NCBI GenBank assembly: GCA_016618085.1
Contig: JABLTG010000086.1
Location: 20,319-84,318 of the forward strand
DNA from: Neovahlkampfia damariscottae
Taxonomy: Eukaryota; Heterolobosea; Selenaionea; Neovahlkampfiida; Neovahlkampfiidae
Reading direction: 5' to 3'
DNA: 64,000 bases
Shown piece after piece: positions 13,016 to 23,867 of this stretch. The translations under genes were made by a program, and so were the position numbers. Under the pieces are notes generated by a model, which was not told the origin of the DNA, made no database searches, and worked only from the letters and a program-made list of their open reading frames with translations. The first letter of the stretch is position 1. Each line of letters starts with the position of its first letter.

Positions 13016-13761
13016 TTAAATTGATTTTTCTTGATTTTCTTCTTGATATACGTTTATAAATCTATTATTTAAAAATTGACGTGAAAATAATTCAAATGAA
13101 TTTTCAAAACAATTCCAAGCACTGACAAAAAATAATTGACAAAATCGAAAAAATAAATTTTGATTTTGAAAGAATTTTTGATCTAAAGTCCTTTGTAATT
13201 GATAGGCATCTTCATGTTTTTTGTTAATGTAATAGTATCCAATCACTTTGTTCACATTATCAAATCCATGTCTTTCATAAAATGATAGTGCTGAATTATT
13301 ATCCACTATTTTTTAATACTATTTATTTTTTTATTACCTTTACAATGTAGAGTTAATAGTTTACATTTGAATTTTGATTGTAAAGTGATTTCTGATTCTT
13401 TTAATAATTCTGAAGCGATTCCTCTTCTTCTGTATGGTGGTAATACTCCTAAAGTCATTATATAACCAACATTATAAAATGTTCTTGAACAGCAATGAGT
13501 CATAAATTCTTCATTAATTCTAGTTGAACAAACACCTACTAATTCATTTGTCTTTTTATTAATACAAACAATTGTATAGTTAGAACTTGTATCAAGCAAT
13601 TCTGTATAAAAAGATTTTGTATATTTTACAGGAAAAAGTTTCAGTTGAAGTTGATGTAGTTTTTCAATATCAGTTTTCTCCAATTCTCTATAAATAATTG
13701 AATTCTCAATTGTAGAAATATCAATTGGTTCAATTGTTTCATCAATCTCAAGTAGATTCAT
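13016..13761 (-). CDS. NAA60: N-alpha-acetyltransferase 60-like GNAT
   Basis: A GNAT-fold acetyltransferase best matched to NAA60 (NatF), which acetylates the N-termini of membrane proteins on the cytosolic Golgi face. The acetyl-CoA loop is clear: YIMTLGVLPPYRRRGIASEL near 13470-13410. The C-terminal half has LHCKVDNNSALSFYERHGF followed by the YYY motif typical of NAA60 and NAA50. A 31-nt intron at about 13340-13308 removes an in-frame stop. The ATG at 13761 was chosen over an upstream TTG because a CCAAT lies 32 bp upstream. The C-terminal 60 residues are hydrophobic and basic, in line with peripheral membrane binding in NAA60. Confidence 0.78.
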
Positions 13762-13831
13762 TTCAAATGACCCAAACTCCGTTAAAAATTCCACCAATCA
13801 CATAAAAACACCAAGATCAAATTTAAAAAAT

Positions 13832-14632
13832 TTATTCAGATTGAAAAGTTGTTTTTTTCTTTTTTTTTTCTTCTTCTTCTTTTTTTTCTTTTTCAATTTG
13901 TGAAACAATTGTTTCAATTGTTGTATCATCAAGTTCAATGAGTTTTCCTTTTTTCAATTGAACTACTTCAACATTTTTTGAACCACTCTCAACAACTTCT
14001 AAAAGTGCTCTAACAGCTAATTTAATTGTTTCATCATCATCACCAGAACAAGTATCATAGTTTTTTTCCAAGTATTCTCTTACTGTTTTTGAGTTTCTTC
14101 CACATGAACTTGCTTTCCATTCTGAAAAAGAACCTGAAGGATCAGTTTGATATAATTTAGGTGTTCCATCAACATCAAATCCAGCAATAAGTGTACTAAT
14201 ACCAAATGGACGTACACCACCACTTTGAGTATATTTTTGTTGAACTTGAGCAATATAACGAGTTATGTATTCAACTGAAACTTGGTCCTCAAAAGAAAGA
14301 CGATATGATTGACATTCAACTCTTGCTTTGTCAATAAGAACTCTAGCGTCTGCAGTCAATCCTTTTTTTTTTTTTTTTTAATTTTTTTTTTTTTTTTTTT
14401 TACCTGCAAAAGCTAATGAAATATGATCGTCTAATTTTACAATCTTTTTAACTGTTCTACTTTCTTGTAATTTAGCTGTTGTTTTTCTTTCAACAGCTAA
14501 AATTACGGATTCTTTACCTCTGACTCCAACAGCGGTGCTTCCTTTACGAACAGCTTCTAAAGCGTATTCTACTTGAAATAAATGACCATCTGGTGAAAAA
14601 ACTGTAATAGCACGATCGTATCTCGCTGACAT
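13832..14632 (-). CDS. PSMA7: 20S proteasome subunit alpha-4 (PSMA7-like)
   Basis: A core alpha-ring subunit of the 20S proteasome. The alpha signature [20 protein letters not shown] opens the protein, and [21 protein letters not shown] and LYQTDPSGS follow in the order seen in PSMA7. The length, about 256 residues, is normal. It ends in an [14 protein letters not shown] tail like other alpha-4 subunits. The single intron (about 14361-14403) is, on the coding strand, almost pure A apart from TT in the middle and the GT and AG ends, so it has no pyrimidine tract. The start at 14632 lies 67 bp from the CCAAT shared with the divergent EMC5 gene. Confidence 0.95.
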
Positions 14633-14702
14633 TATTTATTATACTTTTCTTTGTGGTGTTTCGACCTCGGAAAATGGAGTATTTTAAGAAACTTTTCAAC
14701 CA

Positions 14703-15132
14703 ATGAAATTGGTTTATAAAATGAAGTTGATTTTGTGGATTGGTTTTTTAATTATTTTACATGCTGGAATTTCCGCAACTCAATGTTTTATTTTAAAAAT
14801 TAATTTTTTTCAAGATCGTTCTAGAGTTACACAATCACATTCCGCAAAAAATTCATTACCTACAGACGTTAGTTTTAAAATTTTATTGTTAATTAATTAG
14901 ATAATTATTGAATTGATAATAGGTTGTTTTCTTTGTATTTTTGGATTTATAAAAAATAAAACATCAAGTTGGAAACCAATTTTAAAAAAACATTTGTACC
15001 ATGAACAGTAAAATAAAAAAAGTGAAAATTAAAAAAAAAAAAAGGACTTTTGATACTTTGAGCAATAGAAGAAATTTTAATCATTTCAATCACAGAGGAA
15101 GAAAAATTTTCAATGAAGAAAAAAAAGAATAA
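14703..15132 (+). CDS. EMC5: ER membrane protein complex subunit 5 (MMGT1)
   Basis: A small two-span protein of the ER membrane complex, which inserts transmembrane helices. Splicing two introns (about 14872-14903 and 15009-15042) gives a roughly 119-residue protein matching EMC5 along its whole length: a first helix (LILWIGFLIILHAGISATQ), the SLPTDI junction, a second helix (IIIELIIGCFLCIFGFI), and the diagnostic tail TFDTLSNRR...FNHRGRKIF. The match is visible only after splicing, so the gene is easily missed. The ATG at 14703 overlaps a CCAAT box (14700-14704); the in-frame ATG at 14721 is an equally good start. Confidence 0.88.
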
Positions 15133-15168
15133 ATCAACCACTCATATTCTTTATTAAAAATTTAACAT

Positions 15169-15723
15169 TTATTTTTTTGGTTCTTCTTTATTTTCTTCTG
15201 TTTTTTCTTTTTCTTCTTGAAGTTTCTTTTTCATTTGCTCTATTTCTTCTGGTGTATAAGTTACTTGATATCTTCCAGTTGAAGTTGAAAATGACAATTC
15301 TGGATAAACATAATCATCTGGAGTACTATAATCATCACCATTTTCATGGAAAGCTCTTGCAGCATCTGCACTTTCTTGTGTAACAACCCATGGTTCATGT
15401 TCTCTCATTTTTGGAATTACTTGAAGTTCATCTTCAATCATCATTATTAATTCTTCTACTTGTCCACGGTTGATTATTTCTTCAACTTTTTCATAATCCT
15501 CGTTTTCTAAAATAACTTTTTTGAAAAAATTAAAATTGTTTTCAGTTGAAACACGATAAAATGTGTCTTCTGGAATTGTTTTTATTTCTGATAAAACATC
15601 ATCAATAAGTTTTAAAGTCATTTCTCTCCATCTAGGTTGTGGTGGTATTCCTACTAAACCTGTTGTTTCTTTGTATGCTTTTGGAAAAAATAATTTTCTT
15701 GTTGAGCGAAAAACAAAACTCAT
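15169..15723 (-). CDS. NDUFA5: Complex I subunit NDUFA5
   Basis: An accessory subunit of the matrix arm of mitochondrial NADH:ubiquinone oxidoreductase. The family core is clear: KETTGLVGI near the start, then IPEDTFYR, GQVEELIMMIEDEL and MREHEPW. The first 15 residues (MSFVFRSTRKLFFPK) are basic and look like a mitochondrial presequence. The protein has 184 residues with a charged Glu/Lys tail beyond the usual end. No intron is seen. The ATG at 15723 faces the RRP43 gene across 60 bp that hold both an ATTGG and a CCAAT. Its presence implies a conventional respiratory chain. Confidence 0.88.
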   Translation of the reverse strand: MSFVFRSTRKLFFPKAYKETTGLVGIPPQPRWREMTLKLIDDVLSEIKTIPEDTFYRVSTENNFNFFKKVILENEDYEKVEEIINRGQVEELIMMIEDELQVIPKMREHEPWVVTQESADAARAFHENGDDYSTPDDYVYPELSFSTSTGRYQVTYTPEEIEQMKKKLQEEKEKTEENKEEPKK

Positions 15724-15783
15724 TTCTGTTTCAAAAAAGAATAAAATAATTGGTTGAAATTGTTCCACCAATTAAAACATCAG
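15724..15783. promoter_or_regulatory. 60-bp bidirectional promoter with two CCAAT boxes
   Basis: All sequence between the NDUFA5 and RRP43 start codons. It holds an ATTGG (15750-15754) and a CCAAT (15768-15772) about 18 bp apart in opposite orientation, so each gene has one copy facing it. There is no TATA-like box in a sensible position. The arrangement recurs at most divergent pairs in the window. Confidence 0.55.
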
Positions 15784-16663
15784 ATGGAAGCAGAAGTTGT
15801 GAGAAGGATTCATCCTTCACAATTTTTCGAAACATTTTTATCAAAACAAATTCGCCCAGATGGTAGAAAATTAACAGAAACAAGAAAAACAAATTTAAAA
15901 TTAGGTTCCATTTCAACATGCGATGGTTCTTGTTTAATTAAACATGGAAATACTTCAGTTCTTTGCGGAATTAGATGTGAATATGCAGAATCAACTGAAA
16001 ATAAACCAAATGGTGAAATTAATATTAACGTTGAATTAACTTCACTTTCTTCTTCAAAATTCGAATATAGAAGAGAAAAAGAATCACAACAAGCAATTAT
16101 AAAAACCCTTTTAGATAATATAATAGAAAGTAATGATATAATTGATGTTTCAGCTCTTGATATTCAACATGAAAAAAAAAAAGTTGCTGTTTGGGTGTTA
16201 CATGTGGATATATATTGTTTAGAACATGATGGGTCATTAATTGATTCTTGTTTATTATCACTAGTAGGAGCATTACAAAATTGTAAATAAAAAAGAAAAA
16301 TTGACATTTTAACAAAGTGAAAATACCTGCAACTAAATTTGAGAATGATCAATTGGTTCATAATGAAAAAGGAAAATCAAAGAGTTTGAAATTAAATTAT
16401 ATTCCAGTATCATTATCTTTTTCAATTTTAAATGGGTAAATTATATTTAAATTAAATTTTTCAGACATTTGTTGTTTGATCCAACTGTTGAAGAAGAGGA
16501 TTTATCTTCAACAAATTTTTTGACAATTTTTGATGGAGAAGGAAATTTACATAGTTTTAATAAATTGGGAGGTTCAGCTATTTCAGAAAACATTACAGTT
16601 TTAAGTTTGGAATACGGAAAAAAAAGAGCCAATGAAATGATAAAGGATTTTTTTAACCAATAA
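15784..16663 (+). CDS. RRP43: Exosome ring subunit RRP43 (EXOSC8-like)
   Basis: A RNase-PH-fold subunit of the six-membered ring of the RNA exosome, which degrades and trims RNA 3'-5'. The family opening IRPDGRKLTETRKT is followed by GSISTCDGSCLIKHGNTSV, a DxxCLEHDGSLIDSCLLSL region and the PTVEEEDL block of Rrp43/Rrp42/Rrp45. Two introns (about 16285-16318 and 16436-16464) join three exons into a protein of about 270 residues, the usual size. The ring subunits of eukaryotes lack phosphorolytic activity; nothing here suggests otherwise. The last codons (AAC CAA TAA) contain the CCAAT box that serves the next gene, VPS16. Confidence 0.87.
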
Positions 16664-16696
16664 AACTATTTCATTTTTCACACATAAGAATAGACA

Positions 16697-19600
16697 ATGA
16701 CTGAGTCATCTTCTTGGATCAACCTTCATGATAAAAGAAAAAAACCTTTTTTTTATTATAGAAAGTTAGAAGCATACGCAAAGATGAATTGGATGCCAAA
16801 TGAATACAAAGAACTTGATTTTACAATTGATATGAGTCAATTAATTTGTTCAGTTGCTCCTTATGGAGGCCCTATTGCTTTTACTCGTGAAGTTATCTCT
16901 TCAGGTATGTTTTTTATTTTTAAATAAAAAAAAAATAGGTTATATAAATCAACACTTGGACTATGTACAAACTGTTAGAATTTTCACTTCTGCTGGAGAT
17001 AAAATAAGTCGTAGTTGTCATTTTCAAGTTTGTCTTTTTTTAATTTTTAAAAAATTAAATTTAGTGGCATTATACAAAAGAACAAAAAGCAATTATTGAT
17101 TTAGGATGGACAGATGATTTAAAATTAATGGTTTTGACACAAGGAGGACATGTTCATGTATTTGATTGTCATGGAAAAGAAATTCGTGGGCCTTGGAAAA
17201 ACGAAAACAAAAAACAAAAAAATAAAGTTGTGGATTCAGCATATCTACAACTTGAAGGAACTGATAAAATTATAATGTCACAAATGTGGTCACAAGGATG
17301 TGCTGTTTTTACAGAAGAAGGAAGGTTATTTGTAGCAACAGACTTTTTAAAAAATTCATCACCTTGGATTGAATACAAAACAGGTGGAGTTGAAAAGATA
17401 TATTCAATGGAAGTAATACCACCAGAATTTAGTCCAACAAGAAAAGCTCAAGTTTTAATTTCACCAAATCAACTTGAACCAGTTCCTCAAGATGAATATG
17501 AAGTTGATGCTCGTGATAAAGGAATCGAAAGTGGAAAAAGAAGAAGAAGAACAGTTATTGTTTGTCAAGAAAATGATTTTCTTGATTTAGAAGCACGTCA
17601 AGGTCCATTTAGACAAATTTCATTGAGTCCAAATGGACAATACCTTGCTTTATTTTCAGAAGATGGATATGTATGTGTTATACCAAATAATTTCAGCAGT
17701 TTTTATTTAAAATTGAAAACTGGATTAGCAGTCAATAAATTAGGAAATTCTCATGAACTTGTACCAAAACAAATGGTTTGGTGTAATAATTTAGGAGTAC
17801 TTGTTTATTGGGAAAAACCAGATGCTGAAGACTCAGATAATCCAAAATCATTATTACTTCTCGTAGGTTGTTTTGGTGATTTTTATGGATTTGATTATGA
17901 TACTCCAATATTTATAAAACAAGAAGTTGATTGTTGTAGAATTTTTACACCGACATCATGTGAAATTTTAGAACAAGTTAATGATCATGCAGTTGATATT
18001 TTTAGAATTGGATCTTTAGAAAATAGTGCACTCTTATATGATGCATATTTAGATTATAAAAAGAAGAAACCATCAAGTATTAAAACAATTATGGATATTA
18101 GAGGAAAAAGAAATCCAGATGAAGTAAAAGAAGATGGATTAGATGAAGCTGTAATTGAATGCTTAAATGCAGCATGTCATGAATTTACCAATGAAAATTC
18201 AGATGATGATTTACAATCAAAATTATTAAAAGCAGCTGCATATGGAAGATCATTTTCATCTGAACGTTGGGAAAATAAAGATGAATTTTTACAAAAATGT
18301 AAAGAATTGAGAGTTTTAAATTCAATACGTGAAAAAAAAATTGGAATACCAATAACCTATTCACAATATAAAGTACTTACACCACAAGCGTTAGTTGGAA
18401 GATTAGCAGAAATGCATCAACATTATTTGGCTATTAAAATATGTGAATATTTAGATATTGAAAAAAATGAAATATTAATTCATTGGGCATGTACAAAAGC
18501 AACAAAACAATTAAAAAAAGGAATTGATGATCCTGAAAAATTAAAAAGACAACAAGAACAATGGACCAAACAAGTAAAAGAAGAAATTTTAGAAAAATTA
18601 AAAGATGTTTCATTGGCTCATGTTGCTTTAACTGCATTCAATTCAAAAAATAAAATATTAGCAAAAGGATTACTTGGTTATGAAGATAAAATTCAAAAAA
18701 AAGAAAACTCAAAAAAAAATGATTCAGATGATTCAGATGATTTTAATAAAGCACCAGAACAAATTCCATTATACGTAAAAATGGATGAAATTTCATTGGC
18801 TTTAGATCAAGCTGTTTCAAGTGTTGATTCAGATTTACTTTATTTAGTTATTCTTTATATTTTAAAAAAAGGTGACCGTACTTATTTATATGAAGTTGCT
18901 CAATCAAATTCTTATATTAGAAGATTATTCGTTTCTTATTGTAGAGAAGAAGATTATAAAATTTTAAATGAATTTTATGAACTTTTTGGAAAACAAAGAT
19001 CTTTAGGTTATTTAAATATTAGACAAGCATATGAAAATGAAAAATTTTTAAAAGAACGACTTACAAAAGCTATTGATAATTTCAAACAATCAGAAAAATA
19101 TGAAATTGATGCAACTTTAACAAAAGAACAAGTCGCTTTAGTTGATTATCAAGCTAAAATTATTAAAATGATTAAAAAACAAAAACTTGAAGATAAAGAA
19201 CAAGAACAAGATGAAATTCTTCAAGTTATTGGTTCAAGTTTTAATGAAACTATTTATTTCTGTTTATTAAAAGCACCAAAAGATGAAAAATTTAAAGAAA
19301 TTGGTTTGAAAATGAAAAAAGAATTTGATATGCCAAGAAGAAGATATTGGTGGTTGAAAGTTCGTTCTTTAGCTGAACTTAAAGATTGGCGTGAACTTGA
19401 AAAATTTTCAGAAAGAGAAGATGGTAATTCACCAATTGGTTTCGTTCCTTTTGTTGATGCTTGTTTGGCATGGAATAATGAACCTCAAGCATTAAAATAC
19501 ATTCCAAAAGTAAAAAATCCAAAAGTAAAAGTTGATTATTATATTGGTTTATCAAAACCAATGTTTAAAGAGGCAATTCAAGCTGCTGCTGAAGTTCTTG

Positions 19601-19698
19601 ATCTTGAACTGCTCGAATATATCGCTAATAAAACAGAAAATCAAAAAACAAGGGACACCATTCAAACTCTTATGGAAGAAATTATGGCTGCTCAATAA
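16697..19698 (+). CDS. VPS16: VPS16, HOPS/CORVET core subunit
   Basis: A core subunit of the tethering complexes CORVET and HOPS, which drive endosome and vacuole fusion. The N-terminal half forms a degenerate propeller with GPWKNENKKQK and SLSPNGQYLALFS stretches; the C-terminal half is the alpha-solenoid typical of VPS16 (LVGRLAEMHQHYLAIKICEY, then HVALTAF, and RRRYWWLKVRSLAELKDW near 19340). Three exons are joined by introns near 16905-16938 and 17030-17063. The protein has about 980 residues, somewhat longer than the usual 840, mainly through charged loops. The start lies 38 bp after a CCAAT that overlaps the RRP43 stop codon. Confidence 0.87.
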
Positions 19699-19820
19699 AT
19701 ATTTTTATTTGGAAATATGTTTTGGGGGAACGTTAAACCAATGGTAAAAAATGAAATTAAATTTCAGAAAAGGAACAAATTATGAATGTAAAAACATTTT
19801 TTATTATATCAACCTTGGTC

Positions 19821-20132
19821 TTAGCAACAACAGCAACAGCAAGGTAATTTTGTACAGCCAACTTTTGGAGAAGCCACAACTTCATGTGAACTTGTGAAAG
19901 TAATATTTTCTTGGTTCATTTGATGAATAACAATTGATAGGATTTGAGTTGGTAAAGAAACATTGACATACAAATTGAGAGCAGATAAGACAGCATTAAT
20001 GTCAAATTCTCCTTCATGAGTTTTTTGATTGTGAATCTTTGAAAAATCGAAGTTTTGCTTTTGAAGTTTAATGAGTGGATATCCAAAGGCCATATCAAAG
20101 AGAACCAAAACAAGGTACAAACTAGACTTCAT
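19821..20132 (-). CDS. Small secreted protein with a six-cysteine tail
   Basis: A 103-residue open frame with a clear signal peptide (MKSSLYLVLVLFDMAFG) and a soluble middle part with one N-glycosylation sequon (NIT) near residue 77. It ends CTKLPCCCCCC. No family is recognised. The ATG at 20132 has two ATTGG motifs upstream (20169 and 20193), which it shares with the divergent PLP-enzyme gene. The poly-cysteine end comes from a GCA/ACA-rich repeat on the plus strand (19818-19841), so the true C-terminus could differ if an intron removes it. A plus-strand signal-peptide-like frame overlaps the same repeat (19781-19846). Confidence 0.45.
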   Translation of the reverse strand: MKSSLYLVLVLFDMAFGYPLIKLQKQNFDFSKIHNQKTHEGEFDINAVLSALNLYVNVSLPTQILSIVIHQMNQENITFTSSHEVVASPKVGCTKLPCCCCCC

Positions 20133-20226
20133 TTCTGAAAATCGGTTAAACTGGGGTGTTTGTGATTTGATTGGTTGAAAAATCGCGAAATGATTGGTTT
20201 AATATAACTTGTGTGAAAAACTGATT

Positions 20227-21337
20227 ATGCATGCTCTGGCCCTTGAACAAGAAAAATTTAACAAATTGGTTGATGAAAGGTACGAATCAATATCCAAAAT
20301 TGCGCTAAAAACTCCACTCCAAAAATCAATTTATTTCTCATCAAAGCAAACAATTGTTTTTTTGAAACTGGAAAATGTGCAACACACGTAAACTTTTCGA
20401 CTGATTTAAATTAAAAAAGAGGATCTTTTAAACTGAGAGGAGCAACGTCAAAAATTCTGTCTTTACCAGAAAACGTGAAGGAAGTTTATACTGCATCAAC
20501 TGGTAAAAAATTCATTTTTTTGTTAAGAATTACTTTGAAGGAAATCATGGATTAGGTGTTTCATTTGCTTCTAATAAATTGAATATAAAGGCGTCAATTT
20601 ATTGTCCAAAGACGTTAGTTTCAACTAAAAGGTTTGGAATTGAGTCTTTAGGAGGAATTGTTGTTGATAAATTTGATGGCTGTTTAGACGCAGAACTTAA
20701 CGCCAGAAAAGATGCAGAAAATCAAAAAATTCCATATATATCACCTGTTTGAACTATTATTTTTTTTTAACCTTTGAAAGTATAATGATATAGATGTTAT
20801 GATAGGACAAGGAACAATAGGCAAAGAAATAGTTGAGCAAATGGATAATGAAGAATTAGATGCAATATTTGTTTCTGTTGGTGGTATTATTTTGCATAAT
20901 TGTAATTAAGTATTTTAGGTGGTGGGCTGATTGGAGGAATAGCGAGTTATTTGAAAGAAAAGATGAACAAATGCAAAGTCTATGGTGTGCAACCTAAGAA
21001 TTCTCAAGTCATGTACAAAAGTATTGTAGAAGGCAAAATTTTACAAAATGTTGAAGAATTCGAAACAATTTCTGATGGAACTGCGGGAGGTTTAGAAAAT
21101 GATTGTGTAAGTTTTGGTTATTGCCAAAAATTCGTTGATGAATGGATTTTAGTTTCAGAAGATGAAATTAAAAGAGCAATGTACATGATTGCAGAAAAAG
21201 AAAAGTTCATTATTGAAGGAAGTGCTGCGATGGCATTTGCTGGTTATTTAAAGTCAAATCAAAAAGGTAAAGTGGCAGTTGTTCTATGTGGAAAGAATAT
21301 ATCAATTGACAAATTTCAAACTTGCTTTCTAAAATAA
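20227..21337 (+). CDS. PLP-dependent serine/threonine dehydratase or serine racemase
   Basis: A fold-type II pyridoxal-phosphate enzyme. The Schiff-base lysine motif GSFKLRGA sits after the first intron, the phosphate loop GGGLIGGIA near 20925, and the substrate loop STGNHGLGVSFAS is split by the second intron. IEGSAAMAFAGYL near the end is typical of the family. Five exons are joined by introns of 30-45 nt and give about 320 residues, the size of serine racemase and short threonine dehydratases that lack the ACT domain. The sequence does not separate racemase from dehydratase. The ATG at 20227 was preferred to an upstream TTG. Confidence 0.82.
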
Positions 21338-21463
21338 AACAATTTAGTTCTTGGTATAAAACAAAACAAAAAGAAAGGATGAAATGTTCAATTGAAAAAT
21401 AATAACTTTATTCTTGGTTATCCAATCAAATCTTTGTTAACAATTTTTTTACCTTCAACAATC

Positions 21464-21884
21464 ATGGAGAGGATGAAGTTGAGTTACACTTCATTTCTTT
21501 CAATGCTTAAATTGGTTCTACAAACTTTAAAAAGAGCTGGTTTTAGTATCTCCATTGTTTCAGCAGGTTTGGTTTATCAATACATCAAACTGAAACATTT
21601 AACAAGTTTGTCAACAAAACAAATTCTCTCAAGAATGGGTTTGTTTTAAAAAAATTAAAAAATTCAAAGATGTGTTGGAAGGACGTTTAATTAGACATTA
21701 TGATGTAAAAACAGAAGAAATACAGAATTTCGTTTCAAATGAAAATCAAAAATTAAATGATAAGTTTGAAGAAAGGTTTGGTGTTTTACAAAAACAAAAT
21801 TCTGAATTAATTCAAATCGTAAAAAGAAATGAATCAAAGTTACATAAAATAACAGACATTCTGCTTGAAGATGTAAAAAAATAA
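21464..21884 (+). CDS. Membrane-anchored coiled-coil protein, unknown function
   Basis: A 31-nt intron (about 21639-21669) joins two exons into a protein of about 130 residues. The N-terminal third has an amphipathic stretch and one likely transmembrane segment (AGFSISIVSAGLVYQYI). The rest is a charged coiled coil (VLEGRLIRHYDVKTEEIQNF onward, ending ILLEDVKK). The ATG at 21464 lies about 40 bp after a CCAAT (21422-21426). No family is recognised; the layout would suit a mitochondrial or ER membrane tether. Confidence 0.55.
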
Positions 21885-21972
21885 AAATATGGAAATATTA
21901 TTCACTCCTGAGCTTTAGTTTTAAATTTTCCATTTTTCATTGTTCAATTTTTGTCCAATAAAACTAACCTAA

Positions 21973-23090
21973 ATGTTGAAAAGAAGTTTGAAGATTTTGA
22001 CGAAAAAAAATTTTTTGCAGAATTATTCAATTGAATCAATTAATAGTGAACTAACATCATGTTTAAATATTGAAAATCCAACAGAAGCTTCAATAAAAGC
22101 CTTACATACTTTCGCAAAATTAAAAAAAACAAATGAAAAAATAGAAAACTCAACTATTCAAATTTTAATTAAAATTTTTCATGAAACTCATTTTTATGAA
22201 CAAATTTATGAAACATATGAATATATAAGAGCATCAGAATTTGAATTATTTGAAGAGGAAACATTGTAAGAATTTAAAAAAAAAAACGACTTTTTTTTAG
22301 ATGTCAATTGATTGTTGGATGTGCCAAATCAAATAGATTTCAAGAAATTGATGATATTTTAACTAGAATGAAAGAAGAAAATTTTGAATTTAATTTGAAC
22401 ATTTACAACTGTTTATTAAAATGTTACACCAAAAAATATGATATTATAAAATCATTAAAATTTTATAAAGAAATGAAAGAAAAAGATATTGAACCAAATT
22501 CTGAAACACTTGAATACTTATTAGAAACATTCTTAAACAAAAAAGATGGAAGATTTGAAAAGGTTTTTCAAGGATTTTTAAAAGAGAATATTGAATTAAA
22601 TCAAAACTGTTTGAATATTTATTTCAAATGTTTAACTTTACTCACTAATGATGTTGAAAAATCATTCAATTTTGCGAACAAATACAATTTATGGAACAAA
22701 GAGACATACATGTTAATTTTAAAATCATGTGCCATTCAAAAAGATAAACATAAAGCATTATGTATTTTTGATAAAATTATTGAAGAAGAAGAAATTGAAA
22801 TTGATGTTGATATTTTTAATTCATTCATTGAATCATTTTCAAATGATGGTGATTATATGATATTTAAATTATTTCAAAATTTTAATGGAGAACCAGATAT
22901 AAATACATTTAATCTTTTATTAAAACCTACATGTATGAATAATGATTTAAAGAAGGCAAAACAAATTTATGATGAAATTAGATCAAGAGGATTAGAACCA
23001 AATGTTGTAACACATAATATGTTTTTATCTCCATTATTTCATCAAAAATGGAAACCACATATTGAAAGTTTAATGAATAAAGAAAAATAA
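21973..23090 (+). CDS. Pentatricopeptide repeat (PPR) protein
   Basis: A helical-repeat protein likely to bind organellar RNA. At least six 35-residue repeats are visible, for example YNCLLKCYTKKYDIIKSLKF near 22410 and FNLLLKPTCMNNDLKKAKQI near 22910, followed by the diagnostic RSRGLEPNVVTHNMFL. The first 15 residues (MLKRSLKILTKKNFL) are basic and amphipathic, as expected for a mitochondrial presequence. One intron (about 22267-22300) joins two exons; total about 360 residues. A CCAAT lies 17 bp before the ATG. Target RNA cannot be inferred. Confidence 0.82.
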
Positions 23091-23205
23091 AAACAATTTT
23101 TGAAATCGTTTCTTTAAAAGTCTTGTTTCATTTAGTAGTTCATAACTTTACAATGTTCATTGGATAAATTCAAAAAAATGAAGAACAAAATTGTTTATTT
23201 TTTTT

Positions 23206-23694
23206 TTAAGCAAGAATTTCGTATGGTACTGGGTCTACAGTAACCAATTTTTTATGTTTCATTCTTAAAGTGAAACCAGTATCAGGTTGTTTTGGAGATC
23301 TTTTTGGAAGTTTTTTTTTTTCTGTTGGATTTTCTTTGTTGAATTTTCTAACTTCTTGTGATTCTTTCACACGTTTTTTTAAATCTAATTGACAATCTGA
23401 TTTTTGAACATGTTCAACTCTGACGTGAATTTTTTTAGCAATGATTCTATTTCCAACTTGTTTGTTGACAACAACACCTACAGCTCTTGGTGTAACGTTC
23501 CAAATTTTACCAGTTTTTCCATGGTAGAATTTATAAGGCATACCAGCTTGAATTGAACCATTTGCTTTTACGTCAACAAATTCACCAACTTTGAAGCTTT
23601 GTAAGTATTGTGAAAGGTGAACTGGTCCATGTTTTCTAAATGGACGTGAAAAAAGATCTCTTGTTCTTGCTCTTTTACCAAATGAATGAGGCAT
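23206..23694 (-). CDS. RPL21: 60S ribosomal protein eL21
   Basis: A cytosolic large-subunit ribosomal protein. The whole 162-residue chain matches the family: MPHSFGKRARTRDLFSRPFR at the start, then the KGH-like HGPVHLSQYLQSFKVGEFVD block, MPYKFYHGKTGKIWNVTPRA and IAKKIHVRVEHVQKSDC. No intron is present. Codon use is less AT-biased than in neighbours (for example CGT for arginine and GTC/GGC codons), as expected for a highly expressed gene. An ATTGG lies 16 bp upstream of the ATG. Confidence 0.95.
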   Translation of the reverse strand: MPHSFGKRARTRDLFSRPFRKHGPVHLSQYLQSFKVGEFVDVKANGSIQAGMPYKFYHGKTGKIWNVTPRAVGVVVNKQVGNRIIAKKIHVRVEHVQKSDCQLDLKKRVKESQEVRKFNKENPTEKKKLPKRSPKQPDTGFTLRMKHKKLVTVDPVPYEILA

Positions 23695-23867
23695 TGTCTA
23701 CAAAGTTGATTGGGCAAAGTTTCAAATTTTTTTTTCAACCTTTAAAACAAAGAAAAAGTTGAATTTTTTATTTTTCTATTTAAAACAAAAAAAATAATCT
23801 GGAATTCAATTTCCTACCTTCATTTTCATTGGTTGGAAAACCAACCAATAATTTCCATCCAAAATAA

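Noticed and set aside
14947-15141. A phenylalanine-rich minus-strand frame.
   Set aside because: It is the complement of the last EMC5 exons and their intron; homopolymer T runs explain the composition.
20720-20800. A frameshift in the PLP enzyme near the ISP-YNDID junction.
   Set aside because: An intron with GTTTGA donor and GAAAG acceptor restores the frame and the expected motif.
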